This document shows, one piece after another, positions 21,026 to 29,357 of a DNA stretch of 32,462 nt (position 1 is the stretch's first letter; each line of letters begins with the position of its first letter). The DNA is from Terriglobia bacterium (GTDB lineage Bacteria; Acidobacteriota; Terriglobia; Acidiferrales; UBA7541): the NCBI GenBank assembly GCA_020073375.1, contig JAIQFG010000057.1, forward strand, positions 1-32,462, given 5' to 3'. The notes under the pieces are model-generated. The model was not told where the DNA came from, ran no database searches, and saw only the letters and a list, made by a program, of their open reading frames with translations. The position numbers and the translations under genes are program-made.

Positions 21026-21959
21026 TGGATTTCGTGAATTGGATGTACTGGTGAATTTGGGGTTGGTCTGGGCCTACTACGCGGCGGGCGTTTATGAATG
21101 TGGTGGGGGTGGCGGTGATGTTTAGGGCGTGGCCTTCGGTTATGGAGGCTTCTATTTGGGATTTGGTTTCGGGGGCGGCCATGCAGGTTCGGTAGGTGTC
21201 CATGTTTAGGCCTTGTTGAGAGGCCATGTCTGTCAGTTTATCCCATACATTTGAGGGTGTGATTAGGTCCTGGGCGTCGAAGATGGCGTTGTGAATTTTC
21301 CAGAAGGCGGCGGGGTTTTGCTGGTAGGTGCACCGGGCGGCGATTGCGGCGGTCATGGCCCAGGGGTGGAGGTTGGTTAGGGGAAAATCTTTGTAGACCA
21401 GGCGGACGTCGGGGTTGGAGGCTATGAGGTCGCGGAGGATCGTGTCCAGGGCGCGGCAGGAGGGGCACTCGAAGTCGGCGAATTCGATTAGGGTGATTTT
21501 GGCGTTTTCGGGGCCGATGGAAGGGGAGTTCCCTATGTGGAGTTTGGAGCGGATATCGGCGAAGGGGTCGATGGTCATGTCGGTGAGTTCGCCGCGGACC
21601 AGGAATTTGCCGGTTTTGTCGACGTAGACGGTGGCGGTGTCGGACTGGCCGTCGGTACCGACGGTTACGGGGACCTCCAAGAGGTCGGGGATCAGGGAGG
21701 GTTTGGGCGTGCCTATTTTCAGGTCAAATGTGGGGCCCCAGGCGTAGAGATTTCTTAGGTACTGTTCGAGGCGGGCTTCCAGTGAATCGGGCTTTGGTTT
21801 TGTTTGGGACGCGGGTGCGGCTGCGGCGGTTGGCGCGGGCTTCGTGGAAGTTGCGGGATCTTTTCCCTGGGGGGATTGCGCGGGGGTGTGGCGCGCCGAT
21901 GCGGTCAGGGATAGCAATGAAATTAGAAGGATCTGCGCAAAAGTTCTGTTCAGCGACAC
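21018..21959 (-). CDS. exported DsbA-like thiol oxidoreductase
   Basis: 313 residues, GTG start at 21959 with GAGAGGAGC upstream. Residues 1-28 form a Sec signal peptide (QILLISLLSLTASA), then a Pro/Ala/Lys linker to about 58, a small N-terminal domain (about 60-135), and a DsbA-type thioredoxin domain with FADFECPSC (redox Cys 165 and 168, CPSC) and the cis-Pro loop TATPTTFI. The closest group is the Thioredoxin_4/DsbA-like family, which makes or repairs disulfides outside the cytoplasm. It lies 13 nt behind nadE on the same strand, so the two form an operon. Whether it acts as oxidase or isomerase cannot be told from the motif. Confidence 0.85.
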   Translation of the reverse strand: MSLNRTFAQILLISLLSLTASARHTPAQSPQGKDPATSTKPAPTAAAAPASQTKPKPDSLEARLEQYLRNLYAWGPTFDLKIGTPKPSLIPDLLEVPVTVGTDGQSDTATVYVDKTGKFLVRGELTDMTIDPFADIRSKLHIGNSPSIGPENAKITLIEFADFECPSCRALDTILRDLIASNPDVRLVYKDFPLTNLHPWAMTAAIAARCTYQQNPAAFWKIHNAIFDAQDLITPSNVWDKLTDMASQQGLNMDTYRTCMAAPETKSQIEASITEGHALNITATPTTFINARRVVGPDQPQIHQYIQFTKSIY

Positions 21960-21972
21960 GGCGGTGCTCCTC

Positions 21973-23610
21973 TCAAGGGGCGAATTTTTGAACGATTGGG
22001 AATGGGCGGCCCAAGCCGAACGCGCGGGACGTTATTTTTAGTCCTGGCGGGGCCTGGCGGCGCTTGTATTCGTTTTGATCGACTTTCCGGGCTATGGAGC
22101 GGACCAGGGAGAGATCGTAGCTGTATAGGTCCGCAATTTCGTTTGGGCTTTTCACATCCTCAATATACGCCTTCAGAATACGGTCTAATACCTCGTAGGG
22201 CGGCAGGGAATCCTGGTCTACCTGATTGGGGCGGAGCTCCGCGGACGGAGGCTTCGTAATGGATGCGAGGGGGATCAGTTCCCTGCTCTGATTGATCAGG
22301 TCGGCGATGGCGTAGACCATGGTTTTGGGGACGTCCGAGAGCATGGCGAGGCCGCCAGCCATGTCTCCGTAGAGTGTGCAATAGCCCACGGCCATCTCGG
22401 ATTTATTTCCGGTGCTCAGGACCATCGATCCGAATTTGTTGGACAGGGCCATCAGAAAATTCCCGCGGACGCGGGCTTGGAGATTTTCCTCGGTGACGTC
22501 CGGGGGGCGGCCTTGGAAGGCGCCGGCCAGGGATGTCTTGTAGGACTCGAAGACGTCCGTGATGGGCAATGTCAGGAATTCGATGCCGAGGTTTTCTGCC
22601 AGTTTTTTTGCGTCGGCGCGGCTTCCTTCGGAGGAAAAGGGGCCGGGCATGGAGACGCCGAGGACGTTATCCTGGCCAAGAGCGGCGACGGCGATGGCGG
22701 CGACGACTGAGGAATCAATGCCGCCGCTAAGGCCGACGACGACTTTTTGAAAACCGGATTTGCGGACGTAATCGCGAGTGCCACAGACCAGGGCTTGCAG
22801 GGCCAGGGCGAGTTCGTCTTCCTGTTCCTGGTGCAGATCGCCCGTGTTTGTTTCCGTATCGAATATCACCAAATCTTCGGAAAAGGAGCCTGCCTGAGCG
22901 GCGATGCGGCCGTCGGGGAGGACGACGACGCTATCGCCGTCGAAGACCAGGCTGTCGTTGCCGCCGACCTGATTGACGTAGATCACGGGGCGGGCATGAT
23001 TTTTCGCCAGGGCGCGCAGCATGTCGAGGCGGAGCGAACGTTTGTCGATCGTGTAGGGGGAGCCGGAAATGTTGATGAGCAGCGAGGCGCCCTTGGCGAC
23101 GAGTTCGGCGACGGGGTCGCGTTCGTAGAGCGGGTTGGCCCAGAATGTTTTATCGTTCCAGATATCTTCACAGATGGTAATACCAAGCTTGCTGCCCTGG
23201 AATAGAAAAACGTCCTGGGACGAGGCGGGCTGAAAATAGCGGGATTCGTCGAAGACGTCGTAGGTGGGCAGAAGCATTTTGTGCTGGATGAATTGGACAG
23301 AGCCGTTGGCGAGCAAGGCGGCGGCGTTGGCCGCGCCTTTGCCCGTGGGGGCGGTGGAGCGGGCGGCGTAGCCGACGATGGCGGGGATGGGCAGGCGCGC
23401 GGCCAGGCAGGCCAGTTCCCTTTCGTTTTCATCTATGAAATGGGGGCGCTCGATCAGGTCTAGCGGCAAGTAGCCGCAGAGGCAGAGTTCGGAAAAAACG
23501 GCCAGGGAGGCGCCGCGTTGCTGGGCGCGCTGGGCGAAGTCCAAAATTTTTGCGGAGTTTCCGGCGAAGTCGCCGACGGTGGGATTGAGCTGGGCGAGAG
23601 CGATCTTCAT
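21973..23610 (-). CDS. nadE: glutamine-dependent NAD+ synthetase
   Basis: 545 residues from ATG 23610; an open frame extends further up but the family starts at MKIALAQLNPTVGDF. The N-terminal glutaminase (nitrilase-type) domain has the Glu41-Lys111-Cys147 triad in FSELCLCGY, QHKMLLPTYDVF and ITICEDIW. The C-terminal synthetase domain has the ATP pyrophosphatase loop GLSGGIDSS (SGGIDS at 295-300), LSTGNKSEMAVGYCTLYGDM and a final Lys/Arg-rich segment. It amidates nicotinic acid adenine dinucleotide to NAD+, using ATP and ammonia from glutamine, in the cytosol. The length is normal for the two-domain form. First gene of an operon with the DsbA-like gene. Confidence 0.95.
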   Translation of the reverse strand: MKIALAQLNPTVGDFAGNSAKILDFAQRAQQRGASLAVFSELCLCGYLPLDLIERPHFIDENERELACLAARLPIPAIVGYAARSTAPTGKGAANAAALLANGSVQFIQHKMLLPTYDVFDESRYFQPASSQDVFLFQGSKLGITICEDIWNDKTFWANPLYERDPVAELVAKGASLLINISGSPYTIDKRSLRLDMLRALAKNHARPVIYVNQVGGNDSLVFDGDSVVVLPDGRIAAQAGSFSEDLVIFDTETNTGDLHQEQEDELALALQALVCGTRDYVRKSGFQKVVVGLSGGIDSSVVAAIAVAALGQDNVLGVSMPGPFSSEGSRADAKKLAENLGIEFLTLPITDVFESYKTSLAGAFQGRPPDVTEENLQARVRGNFLMALSNKFGSMVLSTGNKSEMAVGYCTLYGDMAGGLAMLSDVPKTMVYAIADLINQSRELIPLASITKPPSAELRPNQVDQDSLPPYEVLDRILKAYIEDVKSPNEIADLYSYDLSLVRSIARKVDQNEYKRRQAPPGLKITSRAFGLGRPFPIVQKFAP

Positions 23611-24167
23611 GGGCTGGGTAGTAGGATACGGGGCGGGCGGGTGCATTGCAATGAGGGGCGAGTGAGGGCGACGGAGGCCAGCGGCTAAAGCCACTTTTTC
23701 TTTTGGGCTTTTTGTCGCGGCTGAAGCCGCGACCCACAAGGATTCGGGAGGTGGAATGCGTGCGGAGGGCCCTTGCGCCCTTTCAGGGCGCACCGCAGAT
23801 GGACGGATGCGATCCCCGGGGCGTTGCCCCGGGCTAGTTACCGACGGCGCTTTCAGCGCCTGAAATGGTGGAGTTGGTGAATCTTTCGGAGATCCATGTC
23901 GTGGGAGTTTTCGATTCTGCACAGTAGGGCACTTGTGAGATTACTTGGCCCTGTTGACACCCTGAACAGATTCGACTGTGGGATTCGCATCGGGCACAGA
24001 CCGGTGGTTGTACCTTGCCTCTGAAGAGACGAGGATTCTCGGATCCGGCGGCAATCAGGTCCGGCGGCAATTAGCCCCCGCCTCTTCAGAGGCGGGGTAC
24101 AGCAATTGGATCCAGTTTGAGGGAATCTCAGCCGAGCCAGAGTACTGCTGGTACGGGTAGTGGGAAT
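23611..24167. repeat. mosaic of palindromic repeats upstream of nadE
   Basis: A 550-nt gap without a gene holds at least four palindrome types: GTCGCGGC-TGAA-GCCGCGAC (23714-23733); GCGCCCTTTCAGGGCGC (about 23770-23787); CCCGGGGC-GTT-GCCCCGGG and GGCGCTTTCAGCGCC (about 23815-23862); and a CCTCTGAAGAG/CTCTTCAGAGG inverted pair with TGTACC-type ends (24009-24103). A direct repeat CCGGCGGCAAT occurs at 24045 and 24061. Repeats appear to have inserted next to each other. Confidence 0.8.
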
Positions 24168-24207
24168 AAAAAATGGGCCTTCGCGGATGATCGCGAAGGC
24201 CCATTTT
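24168..24207 (-). terminator. strong intrinsic terminator of the Fe-S carrier gene
   Basis: A perfect 16-bp stem (24170-24185 with 24192-24207) and a 6-nt loop GATGAT. On the - strand it is followed by a T-run (TTTTTTATT). It lies 34 nt behind the stop of the gene ending at 24242. Confidence 0.9.
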
Positions 24208-24241
24208 AGCGAGCGCGGTGATGCGCGCGGGACCAGCGTGA

Positions 24242-24565
24242 TTAGACGCTGAAGGAGCTGCCGCAGCCGCAGGTGCTTTTGACGTTGGGATTGTTGAATT
24301 TGAAGCCGGCGCCTTCGAGCGTTTCGATGTAGTCGATGGAGACGCCCTCGAGATACATTTCGCTCATCTGGTCGACCAGGACTTTGAGACCGTCGAATTC
24401 ATAGATGTTGTCTGTGGGATTTTCCGCGTTCTCAAAGGCCATGTGATAGCTGAAGCCGGAGCAGCCTCCGCCGACAACGGCAACGCGCAAGGCGATGGGA
24501 GAGGGATTCTGCTGGCTCATAATCTCTTTTACTTTGCTCGTCGCCACTGGGGTAACGTTAATCAT
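24242..24565 (-). CDS. erpA: A-type iron-sulfur cluster carrier (ErpA/IscA family)
   Basis: 107 residues; ATG 24565 behind GGGAGTG, family start MINVTPVATSKVKEIM. The three ligand cysteines are present: GGGCSGFSY (C35) and STCGCGSSF (C99, C101). A-type carriers accept Fe-S clusters from scaffolds and pass them to apo-proteins in the cytosol. The length is standard. It stands alone with its own terminator, with no isc or suf genes adjacent. ErpA, IscA and SufA cannot be told apart on these motifs alone; ErpA-type is the usual free-standing copy. Confidence 0.9.
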   Translation of the reverse strand: MINVTPVATSKVKEIMSQQNPSPIALRVAVVGGGCSGFSYHMAFENAENPTDNIYEFDGLKVLVDQMSEMYLEGVSIDYIETLEGAGFKFNNPNVKSTCGCGSSFSV

Positions 24566-24706
24566 TTCAGTGTTTTTCACTCCCTGCCGATTAGGGCGAG
24601 ATTTGTTACAACGATATTGTACCACAGGATGCAAGCCGGGGAATTTTCCGGCGGGCGCGTGTTTCTATTTACAAGTCATTGGATGCGCGGGACGCGGGGA
24701 AAGTTC

Positions 24707-24738
24707 CAGGTTCTAGGTTGTGGGGGGCAGGTTGTAGG
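24707..24738. repeat. GGTTGTAGG repeat arm
   Basis: AGGTTCTAGGTTGTGGGGGG followed by a further GGTTGTAGGG matches the repeat inside the portal gene (1273-1338), but no opposite arm follows. It lies just upstream of the isocitrate dehydrogenase promoter. Confidence 0.65.
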
Positions 24739-24757
24739 GACTTGATGATTCGGGGTT

Positions 24758-24786
24758 TCGACAAGGATCGAGTTTTCACCTAAGAT
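24758..24786 (+). promoter_or_regulatory. promoter of the isocitrate dehydrogenase gene, near-leaderless
   Basis: TCGACA (24758-24763; 5 of 6 to TTGACA), a 17-nt spacer, TAAGAT (24781-24786; 4 of 6). Transcription should start about 24793, only 3 nt before ATG 24796. No ribosome binding site is present, in keeping with a leaderless message. Confidence 0.5.
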
Positions 24787-24795
24787 ACGGTCATC

Positions 24796-25797
24796 ATGAC
24801 GCATACCATTACGTTGCTGCCAGGGGATGGGATCGGGCCAGAGGTGGCGGAGGCTGCGCGGGAGATTGTGGAGGCGGCGGGGGTTTCGGTGAAGTGGGAG
24901 GAGTATTCGGCGCCGCTGGAGGATGGCAAGCGGGTGGGGGAATTTCCGCGGGAGCAGGCGGTGGCTTCGGTGCGAAGGACCCACGTGGCGCTGAAGGGGC
25001 CGATGGCGACGGCGGTGGCCGGGGGAGCGCCGAGCATTAACGTGGCGCTGCGCAAGGAACTGGATTTGTACGCGAATCTTCGGCCGGTGAGGAATGTGGC
25101 GGGGGTTTCGTCGCGGTGGACGGGCGTGGACCTGGTGATCGTGAGGGAGAATACGGAGGATTTGTACGCGGGGCTGGAGCATACGGTGGTGCCAGGGGTG
25201 GTCGAGAGCCTGAAGATTATTACGGAGCGGGCGTCGACGAGGATCGCTCGGTTTGCGTTCGAGTATGCGCAGAAAAACGGGCGAAAGAAAATTCATGCGA
25301 TCCACAAAGCCAACATCATGAAGCTGTCGGACGGACTGTTTCTGAATTCGATTCGCGACGTGGCCAAGGAATATCCGGAGATCGAGTACCGGGAAATGAT
25401 CGTGGATAACACGTGCATGCAGCTGGTGATGAATCCGGCGCAGTTCGACGTGCTGTTGCTGCCGAATCTGTACGGGGACGTGGTGAGCGATCTGGCGGCA
25501 GGACTGGTGGGAGGCCTGGGAGTGGTGCCGAGCGGGAATATTGGGGACGAGGCGGCACTGTTTGAGGCGGTGCACGGGACGGCGCCGGACATTGTGGGGA
25601 AAGGAATCGCGAATCCAACGGCGCTGGTGATGTCCGCGGCGATGATGCTGAATTATCTGGATGAAGTGGAGGCGTCGCGGCGCATTTCGGGGGCGCTGGA
25701 TAAGGTGTATCGCGAGGGGAAATATACTACGCGGGATGTGGGAGGGACGGCGAGTGCGCGGCAGTTTACGAGGGCGGTGATTGGGGCGCTGAGTTAG
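24796..25797 (+). CDS. icd: NAD-type isocitrate dehydrogenase
   Basis: 333 residues from ATG 24796. Beta-decarboxylating dehydrogenase fold: LLPGDGIGPEV at the start; substrate loop APSINVALRKELDLYANLRP (Ser80, Asn82, Arg86, Arg96); RENTEDLYAGLEH (Arg116, Tyr123); catalytic Lys170 in HKANIMKLSDG; metal-binding Asp203 and Asp227/Asp231 in NLYGDVVSDLAAG; nucleotide end GTAPDIVGKGIANP. The Ser plus LYANLRP pattern points to isocitrate rather than isopropylmalate, and the short length to the NAD-linked group. It oxidises isocitrate to 2-oxoglutarate in the TCA cycle. It stands alone and converges with the dehalogenase-like gene. Homoisocitrate or isopropylmalate use is less likely. Confidence 0.85.
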   Translation: MTHTITLLPGDGIGPEVAEAAREIVEAAGVSVKWEEYSAPLEDGKRVGEFPREQAVASVRRTHVALKGPMATAVAGGAPSINVALRKELDLYANLRPVRNVAGVSSRWTGVDLVIVRENTEDLYAGLEHTVVPGVVESLKIITERASTRIARFAFEYAQKNGRKKIHAIHKANIMKLSDGLFLNSIRDVAKEYPEIEYREMIVDNTCMQLVMNPAQFDVLLLPNLYGDVVSDLAAGLVGGLGVVPSGNIGDEAALFEAVHGTAPDIVGKGIANPTALVMSAAMMLNYLDEVEASRRISGALDKVYREGKYTTRDVGGTASARQFTRAVIGALS

Positions 25798-25809
25798 AGG
25801 CCGCCGCGG

Positions 25810-26655
25810 CTAAGTTCCCATTTGTTGGGCCAGGTCGATTATGCTTTCGGAGACTACGTCGAAGTCTCCGGGGGCGGCTTTGTCGGCTATGCGGACGTGG
25901 CCGTTGCCGTATTCGGTGGGGCGATGGATGAATCCGGTTCGCAGGCCGCACTGGCGGGCGGCTTCGAGGTCGGCAGAGTGGGCGGCGCACATCATGACTT
26001 CTTCCGGTTTCAAATCTAGAAAATAATAGGCGGAGACGTAGACTTCGCGGTCAGGTTTGTAGTGGCGCGCGAGTTCGGCGCCGAGGATGGCGTCCCAGGG
26101 CAGGCCGCCGAATTTGGCGAGGCTAGCCATCAGGGCGATGTTGCCGTTGGAGAGCGGGGCGATGGTGTATTGCTTTTTCAGGCGCGTCAGGCCCTCGACG
26201 GAATCGGGCCAGGGGTGGAGGCGGCGCCAGGCGTGAGTCCAGTTGACTTTTTCCTGCTCGGTGAGGCCCGCGATTTTGTAATTCTTCAGGAGATCTTCCA
26301 GGATCATGCGGTGCAGATCGTCGAGACGGGTCCAGGGGATTTCGCCCTTGCGGACTTTTTCCATCGCGGGGTGATAACCGAGGCGCCAGCGGTCGGCGAA
26401 TTCCTCCCAGTTGATTTTAAGATTTTTTTCTTTGCCCCAGGTTTTGCCTTCGGCGATGACGGAGTTGCGCCAGTCGACGACGGTGCCGAAGGTGTCGAAG
26501 ACCAGGGCCTTGACGCTGGCGAGTTCGGGTTTTGGTGGCATTGGATGGCCTTTCGATTGCAGCGCAAAGGCTGGAAATTGGTCTGAAAAGGAAATGGTTG
26601 CGGCGGCCGCGCTTGCGGCGGCCAGGAATTTTCGGCGATCGAGGTTTTTTTTCAT
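25810..26655 (-). CDS. haloacid dehalogenase-like hydrolase (type II) with Tat signal
   Basis: 281 residues; ATG 26655 behind GGGAAG. The N-terminus MKKNLDRRKFLAAASAAAAT is a twin-arginine signal (RR at 7-8), predicting export of a folded protein. The mature part is a type II 2-haloacid dehalogenase: nucleophile Asp54 in VFDTFGTVVDWR, SNGN of motif II, Lys in HYKPDREVY, and AAHSADLEAARQCGLRTGFI near the end. These enzymes hydrolyse the C-halogen bond of short 2-halo acids through an aspartyl ester. A Tat signal is unusual for this family, whose members are mostly cytosolic. It converges with the isocitrate dehydrogenase, with 12 nt between the stops. The true substrate is unknown. Confidence 0.85.
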   Translation of the reverse strand: MKKNLDRRKFLAAASAAAATISFSDQFPAFALQSKGHPMPPKPELASVKALVFDTFGTVVDWRNSVIAEGKTWGKEKNLKINWEEFADRWRLGYHPAMEKVRKGEIPWTRLDDLHRMILEDLLKNYKIAGLTEQEKVNWTHAWRRLHPWPDSVEGLTRLKKQYTIAPLSNGNIALMASLAKFGGLPWDAILGAELARHYKPDREVYVSAYYFLDLKPEEVMMCAAHSADLEAARQCGLRTGFIHRPTEYGNGHVRIADKAAPGDFDVVSESIIDLAQQMGT

Positions 26656-27048
26656 AATGCTTCCCTTCCCCCCACAAACCGAGAGGCGCGGATTGGGCCT
26701 TTGGCCTTGCGATGGTACGACGCTGGCGTGGCGGAGACAATGAAAATGGCGACGGAGCGGGTCACGGAACGACTCAACACACCGTGATTCCAATAACGGG
26801 GAAGGTTCTCGATGAAACGGCTGTCATTTTCGCCGAGGAACCCTTGTTTATTGAATTTGGATCGAAGAGGGATTCCTCACCCGCAGGAGCGGGTACGGAA
26901 TGACGAAAAAAAGTAGTTTTTAGGCGGACTGTGAAACCGAGACCCACAAGCCTTATTTTTGGGAAGGCTTCCGGAGACAGACGCACGCTCATTCCGCACG
27001 TACGTCTTCGCGGACCCGCGTTGCATTACACAGGCGCAATTTCAGCGG
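26656..27048. repeat. gene-free gap with a GAGGAATCCCTC-type repeat
   Basis: A 390-nt gap between two - strand genes. The one clear structure is ACCCGC-AGGA-GCGGGT (26879-26894) flanked by GGATTCCTC and GGAATGACG, a dispersed palindromic element whose antisense peptide is RHSVPAPAGEESLF. A promoter for the dehalogenase-like gene must lie here but I cannot place it. Confidence 0.6.
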
Positions 27049-27459
27049 CTAGAAATTCATGTCCACGTTGACGCTCGCGGATTTTAGGCTCTTGTCCGCC
27101 CTGCTGAAGACGAGGGAAATTCCGGCGCGCTCCAGGTTTGCGGGATTGATCATTACGGTGGTGACGGGAAATTTTGCAAGTTGCGTGCCGTCGGAGCTGG
27201 TCAGGATGACATCGTAAACTGCGTTTGGGGCCAGGACCGTCTGGAAGGCGGCCCTGCCATTCCAAAGATTCCTGGACACGATGACGGTTTCCGGACCTTT
27301 GAGATTCATTTGACCGAGGGTCACGACGCCGTCCACTGCGGACTTGCTGTCCCAATTGGCGTGGATGACGAGGTTGGTTCCGGCGGTTTGAGTTTGCGCC
27401 TGCGTGGAAAAGAGCAGGGCGAATACACACATAGCCGCAATGGATAGCAGTATTTTCAC
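27049..27459 (-). CDS. secreted beta-rich protein of unknown function
   Basis: 136 residues, GTG start 27459 behind AAGGGGG. Residues 1-24 form a Sec signal peptide (KILLSIAAMCVFALLFSTQAQ). The mature part is beta-rich (TVIVSRNLWNGRAAFQTVL, FPVTTVMINPANLERAGI) and looks like a small Ig or carboxypeptidase-regulatory-like domain. No catalytic motif and no lipobox. The gene has no operon partner. Function unknown. Confidence 0.6.
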   Translation of the reverse strand: MKILLSIAAMCVFALLFSTQAQTQTAGTNLVIHANWDSKSAVDGVVTLGQMNLKGPETVIVSRNLWNGRAAFQTVLAPNAVYDVILTSSDGTQLAKFPVTTVMINPANLERAGISLVFSRADKSLKSASVNVDMNF

Positions 27460-27706
27460 TTTTTGCCCCCTTGTAGTGACAATCAAATTCGCAGTTCGCA
27501 GGCGCATGGGGCCTGACATCGGTCATAAGACGAACTGCCCCGCTGCTCATGAAACCTGGTACAAGCGCCGGGAGGTGGGCGAGCTATTGCACGTTTCAAG
27601 AGCAGTATATGGAGGCTAAGAGGGAGCGTGCGGGACGGGCTACTGGCCCTGGGTCCAGTATTGCTCCAGGGGGTTCACACCGAATTAGCAGCTCTAATGG
27701 GCCGGA

Positions 27707-27888
27707 TCAGGCGTGGACGGAGGGGTTTGCGGGCTTGTAGAGGAGCAGCCAGATTGCCGGCGCGGCGATGCCGAACAGGAGGAAGAGGAATCCGATCCAG
27801 GCGAGGGTATCCGGGTGGGTGCGAATCCATAGGGCGTGGCCGGGCGAGGCGATGGTTTTTTTTGAGAAGGCCGACGATCAGGCGTCAT
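27707..27888 (-). CDS. tiny membrane protein readable through a -1 shift at an A8 tract
   Basis: ATG 27888 gives MTPDRRPSQKK, then the frame meets eight A (27856-27863). In the zero frame it goes on with a low-complexity Pro/Ser peptide. In the -1 frame it gives TIASPGHALWIRTHPDTLAW followed by IGFLFLLFGIAAPAIWLLLY, a credible transmembrane segment, and stops at TGA 27707. The shifted frame has no start codon of its own. The tract sits in the zero frame as A AAA AAA C, a standard -1 slippery heptamer, so recoding or transcriptional slippage could make a 60-residue protein. A one-base change or a sequence error in the homopolymer is the alternative. The gene lies 21 nt behind another tiny membrane protein on the same strand. 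Confidence 0.55.
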
Positions 27889-27909
27889 TTTACACTCGCG
27901 AATGAAATT

Positions 27910-28167
27910 TTACAGATGGAACTGGCGATGGAACATCAACAGGTAAACTCCGGCCCAAATTAAAACGAAGCCGGCAATCAGGCCGATAAAAAAGGCGATT
28001 GCTCCCCGGGGGTAAGAATCCTCCGCGCCGTTCAAATTTGCAGAATGATTTAATGCGGCGGCGATTTCCTTATCGCGTGCGGATGTTTTGATTTGGAACA
28101 ATTCTTTGAGGATTGGGAAATTGCATGTTGGGAGAGTCCGTTGTACGTTATTCGCCAACCGGAACAA
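27910..28167 (-). CDS. small single-span membrane protein
   Basis: 85 residues, or fewer if a later start is used; the segment YPRGAIAFFIGLIAGFVLIW starts the membrane span, followed by AGVYLLMFHRQFHL. A single span just behind a PRGA turn resembles cytochrome c oxidase subunit IIa-type peptides, but no oxidase genes are near, so this is only a likeness. It is followed 21 nt later by the other tiny membrane protein; the two may form a pair. Confidence 0.5.
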   Translation of the reverse strand: MFRLANNVQRTLPTCNFPILKELFQIKTSARDKEIAAALNHSANLNGAEDSYPRGAIAFFIGLIAGFVLIWAGVYLLMFHRQFHL

Positions 28168-28207
28168 CCAAGGGGAATATGCCGGTCAAATTAGGGGAGG
28201 AAATTTC

Positions 28208-29278
28208 ATGAAGTATTCTAGTCTTGCTCGTGTTGGGGGAGTTCTGCTTTGCGCGCTATTCGTGGCTTCGGTATTTTGGGGAACTTCAGCCCAGCCGAAT
28301 CCCGCCGGTCCGGGGTACCACCTGATTAAGACCGTTTCCCTGCCGCCGGGGCCGGGGACCGGAGAATATTTCGATTACATCACGGTGGATGCGGATGCGC
28401 GGCGTGTGTACATCACGCACGGGACGGAAGTAGTGGTGCTGAACGCGGATGATTACAGCGTGGTGGGCAAGATCGGGCCGTTCCAGCGGTGCCACGGGGT
28501 GGTGATCGTGAAGGGCGTGGGCAAAGGGTACATCACGGACGAAGGCCCGCAGAAGGTGGCGGTGTTCGATATCAAGACGCTGAAGATCAAAGGCGAGATC
28601 GACGTGAAAAACGACGTGGATTCGCTGATCTACGAACCGGTGAGCAAGCACATCTTCACGATGAATGCAGGGAGCAAAAACACGACGGTCATCGATCCGG
28701 TAAAGGACGCGGTGATCACGACCATCGACCTGGGACAGGGAGTGGAATTCCCGGCGGTGGACGGCAAGGGAATGGTATTCGACAACGGCAAGGATAAGGG
28801 CGAAGTGATTGCAATCGACGCGCGGACGAACAAGGTGAAGGCCAGCTGGTCCGCGGCGCCGGCTGCTTCCCTGTTCGCGATGGGGATGGACGGGAAAAAT
28901 GAGCGGGTATTTACCGGAGGGCGCGATCCGCAGTTCATGGCGATGATGGACGCGACCAATGGAAAGGTGCTGCAATCGGTGCCGATCACGGCGGGAGTGG
29001 ACGCGATTATTTTCGAGCCGTCAACGAGCCTGTTGTTTGCATCGACGCGCGAAGGCATGGTGCACATTTACCATGAAGATTCGCCCTCCAAGATCACGGA
29101 AATCGAGACGCTGAAGACGGAGTATGGGGCCAAGACGATGCAGATCGATCCGAAGACGCACACGATTTTCCTGTCGACTTCGGATTTTAATCCCGCGGCG
29201 GCTCCGACGGAGAAAGTTCCGCATCCGCTGCCGACGTCCAAGCCAGGGAATTTCCGGGTTCTGGTGTACGGTCGGTAG
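28208..29278 (+). CDS. secreted YncE-like beta-propeller protein
   Basis: 356 residues. ATG 28208 follows AGGGGAGG at 28193-28200, a strong site. Residues 1-29 form a signal peptide (VGGVLLCALFVASVFWG). The remainder has seven-blade propeller repeats of the YncE/PQQ type: DYITVDADARRVYITHGTEV, PQKVAVFDIKTLKIKGEI, NTTVIDPVKDAVITTIDLG, MMDATNGKVLQSVPI and others, with the D-x-x-T/K turn in each blade. Members bind partners or small ligands in the periplasm; no enzyme activity is evident. A strong terminator follows. Confidence 0.85.
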   Translation: MKYSSLARVGGVLLCALFVASVFWGTSAQPNPAGPGYHLIKTVSLPPGPGTGEYFDYITVDADARRVYITHGTEVVVLNADDYSVVGKIGPFQRCHGVVIVKGVGKGYITDEGPQKVAVFDIKTLKIKGEIDVKNDVDSLIYEPVSKHIFTMNAGSKNTTVIDPVKDAVITTIDLGQGVEFPAVDGKGMVFDNGKDKGEVIAIDARTNKVKASWSAAPAASLFAMGMDGKNERVFTGGRDPQFMAMMDATNGKVLQSVPITAGVDAIIFEPSTSLLFASTREGMVHIYHEDSPSKITEIETLKTEYGAKTMQIDPKTHTIFLSTSDFNPAAAPTEKVPHPLPTSKPGNFRVLVYGR

Positions 29279-29306
29279 GCGGGGATAGGCAGTTGCGTTA
29301 ATTGCG

Positions 29307-29357
29307 ATCCGCTCAATCTTGCGGCTGAAGGCCGGCGGCGAGATTGAGCGGATTTTT
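29307..29357 (+). terminator. intrinsic terminator of the propeller gene
   Basis: ATCCGCTCAATCT (29307-29319) pairs perfectly with AGATTGAGCGGAT (29341-29353), followed by TTTT. It lies 28 nt behind the stop of the YncE-like gene. Confidence 0.9.

Noticed and set aside
24676..25575. Long - strand frame opposite isocitrate dehydrogenase
   Set aside because: It is His/Arg/Pro-rich shadow of a clearly real gene.
27549..27617. Short + strand peptide TWYKRREVGELL like an MFS transporter loop
   Set aside because: It is only about 20 residues with no flanking membrane helices; a remnant is possible but not supportable.
28286..28975. - strand frame opposite the propeller gene
   Set aside because: The + strand gene has signal peptide, ribosome binding site and blade repeats; the other is a shadow.
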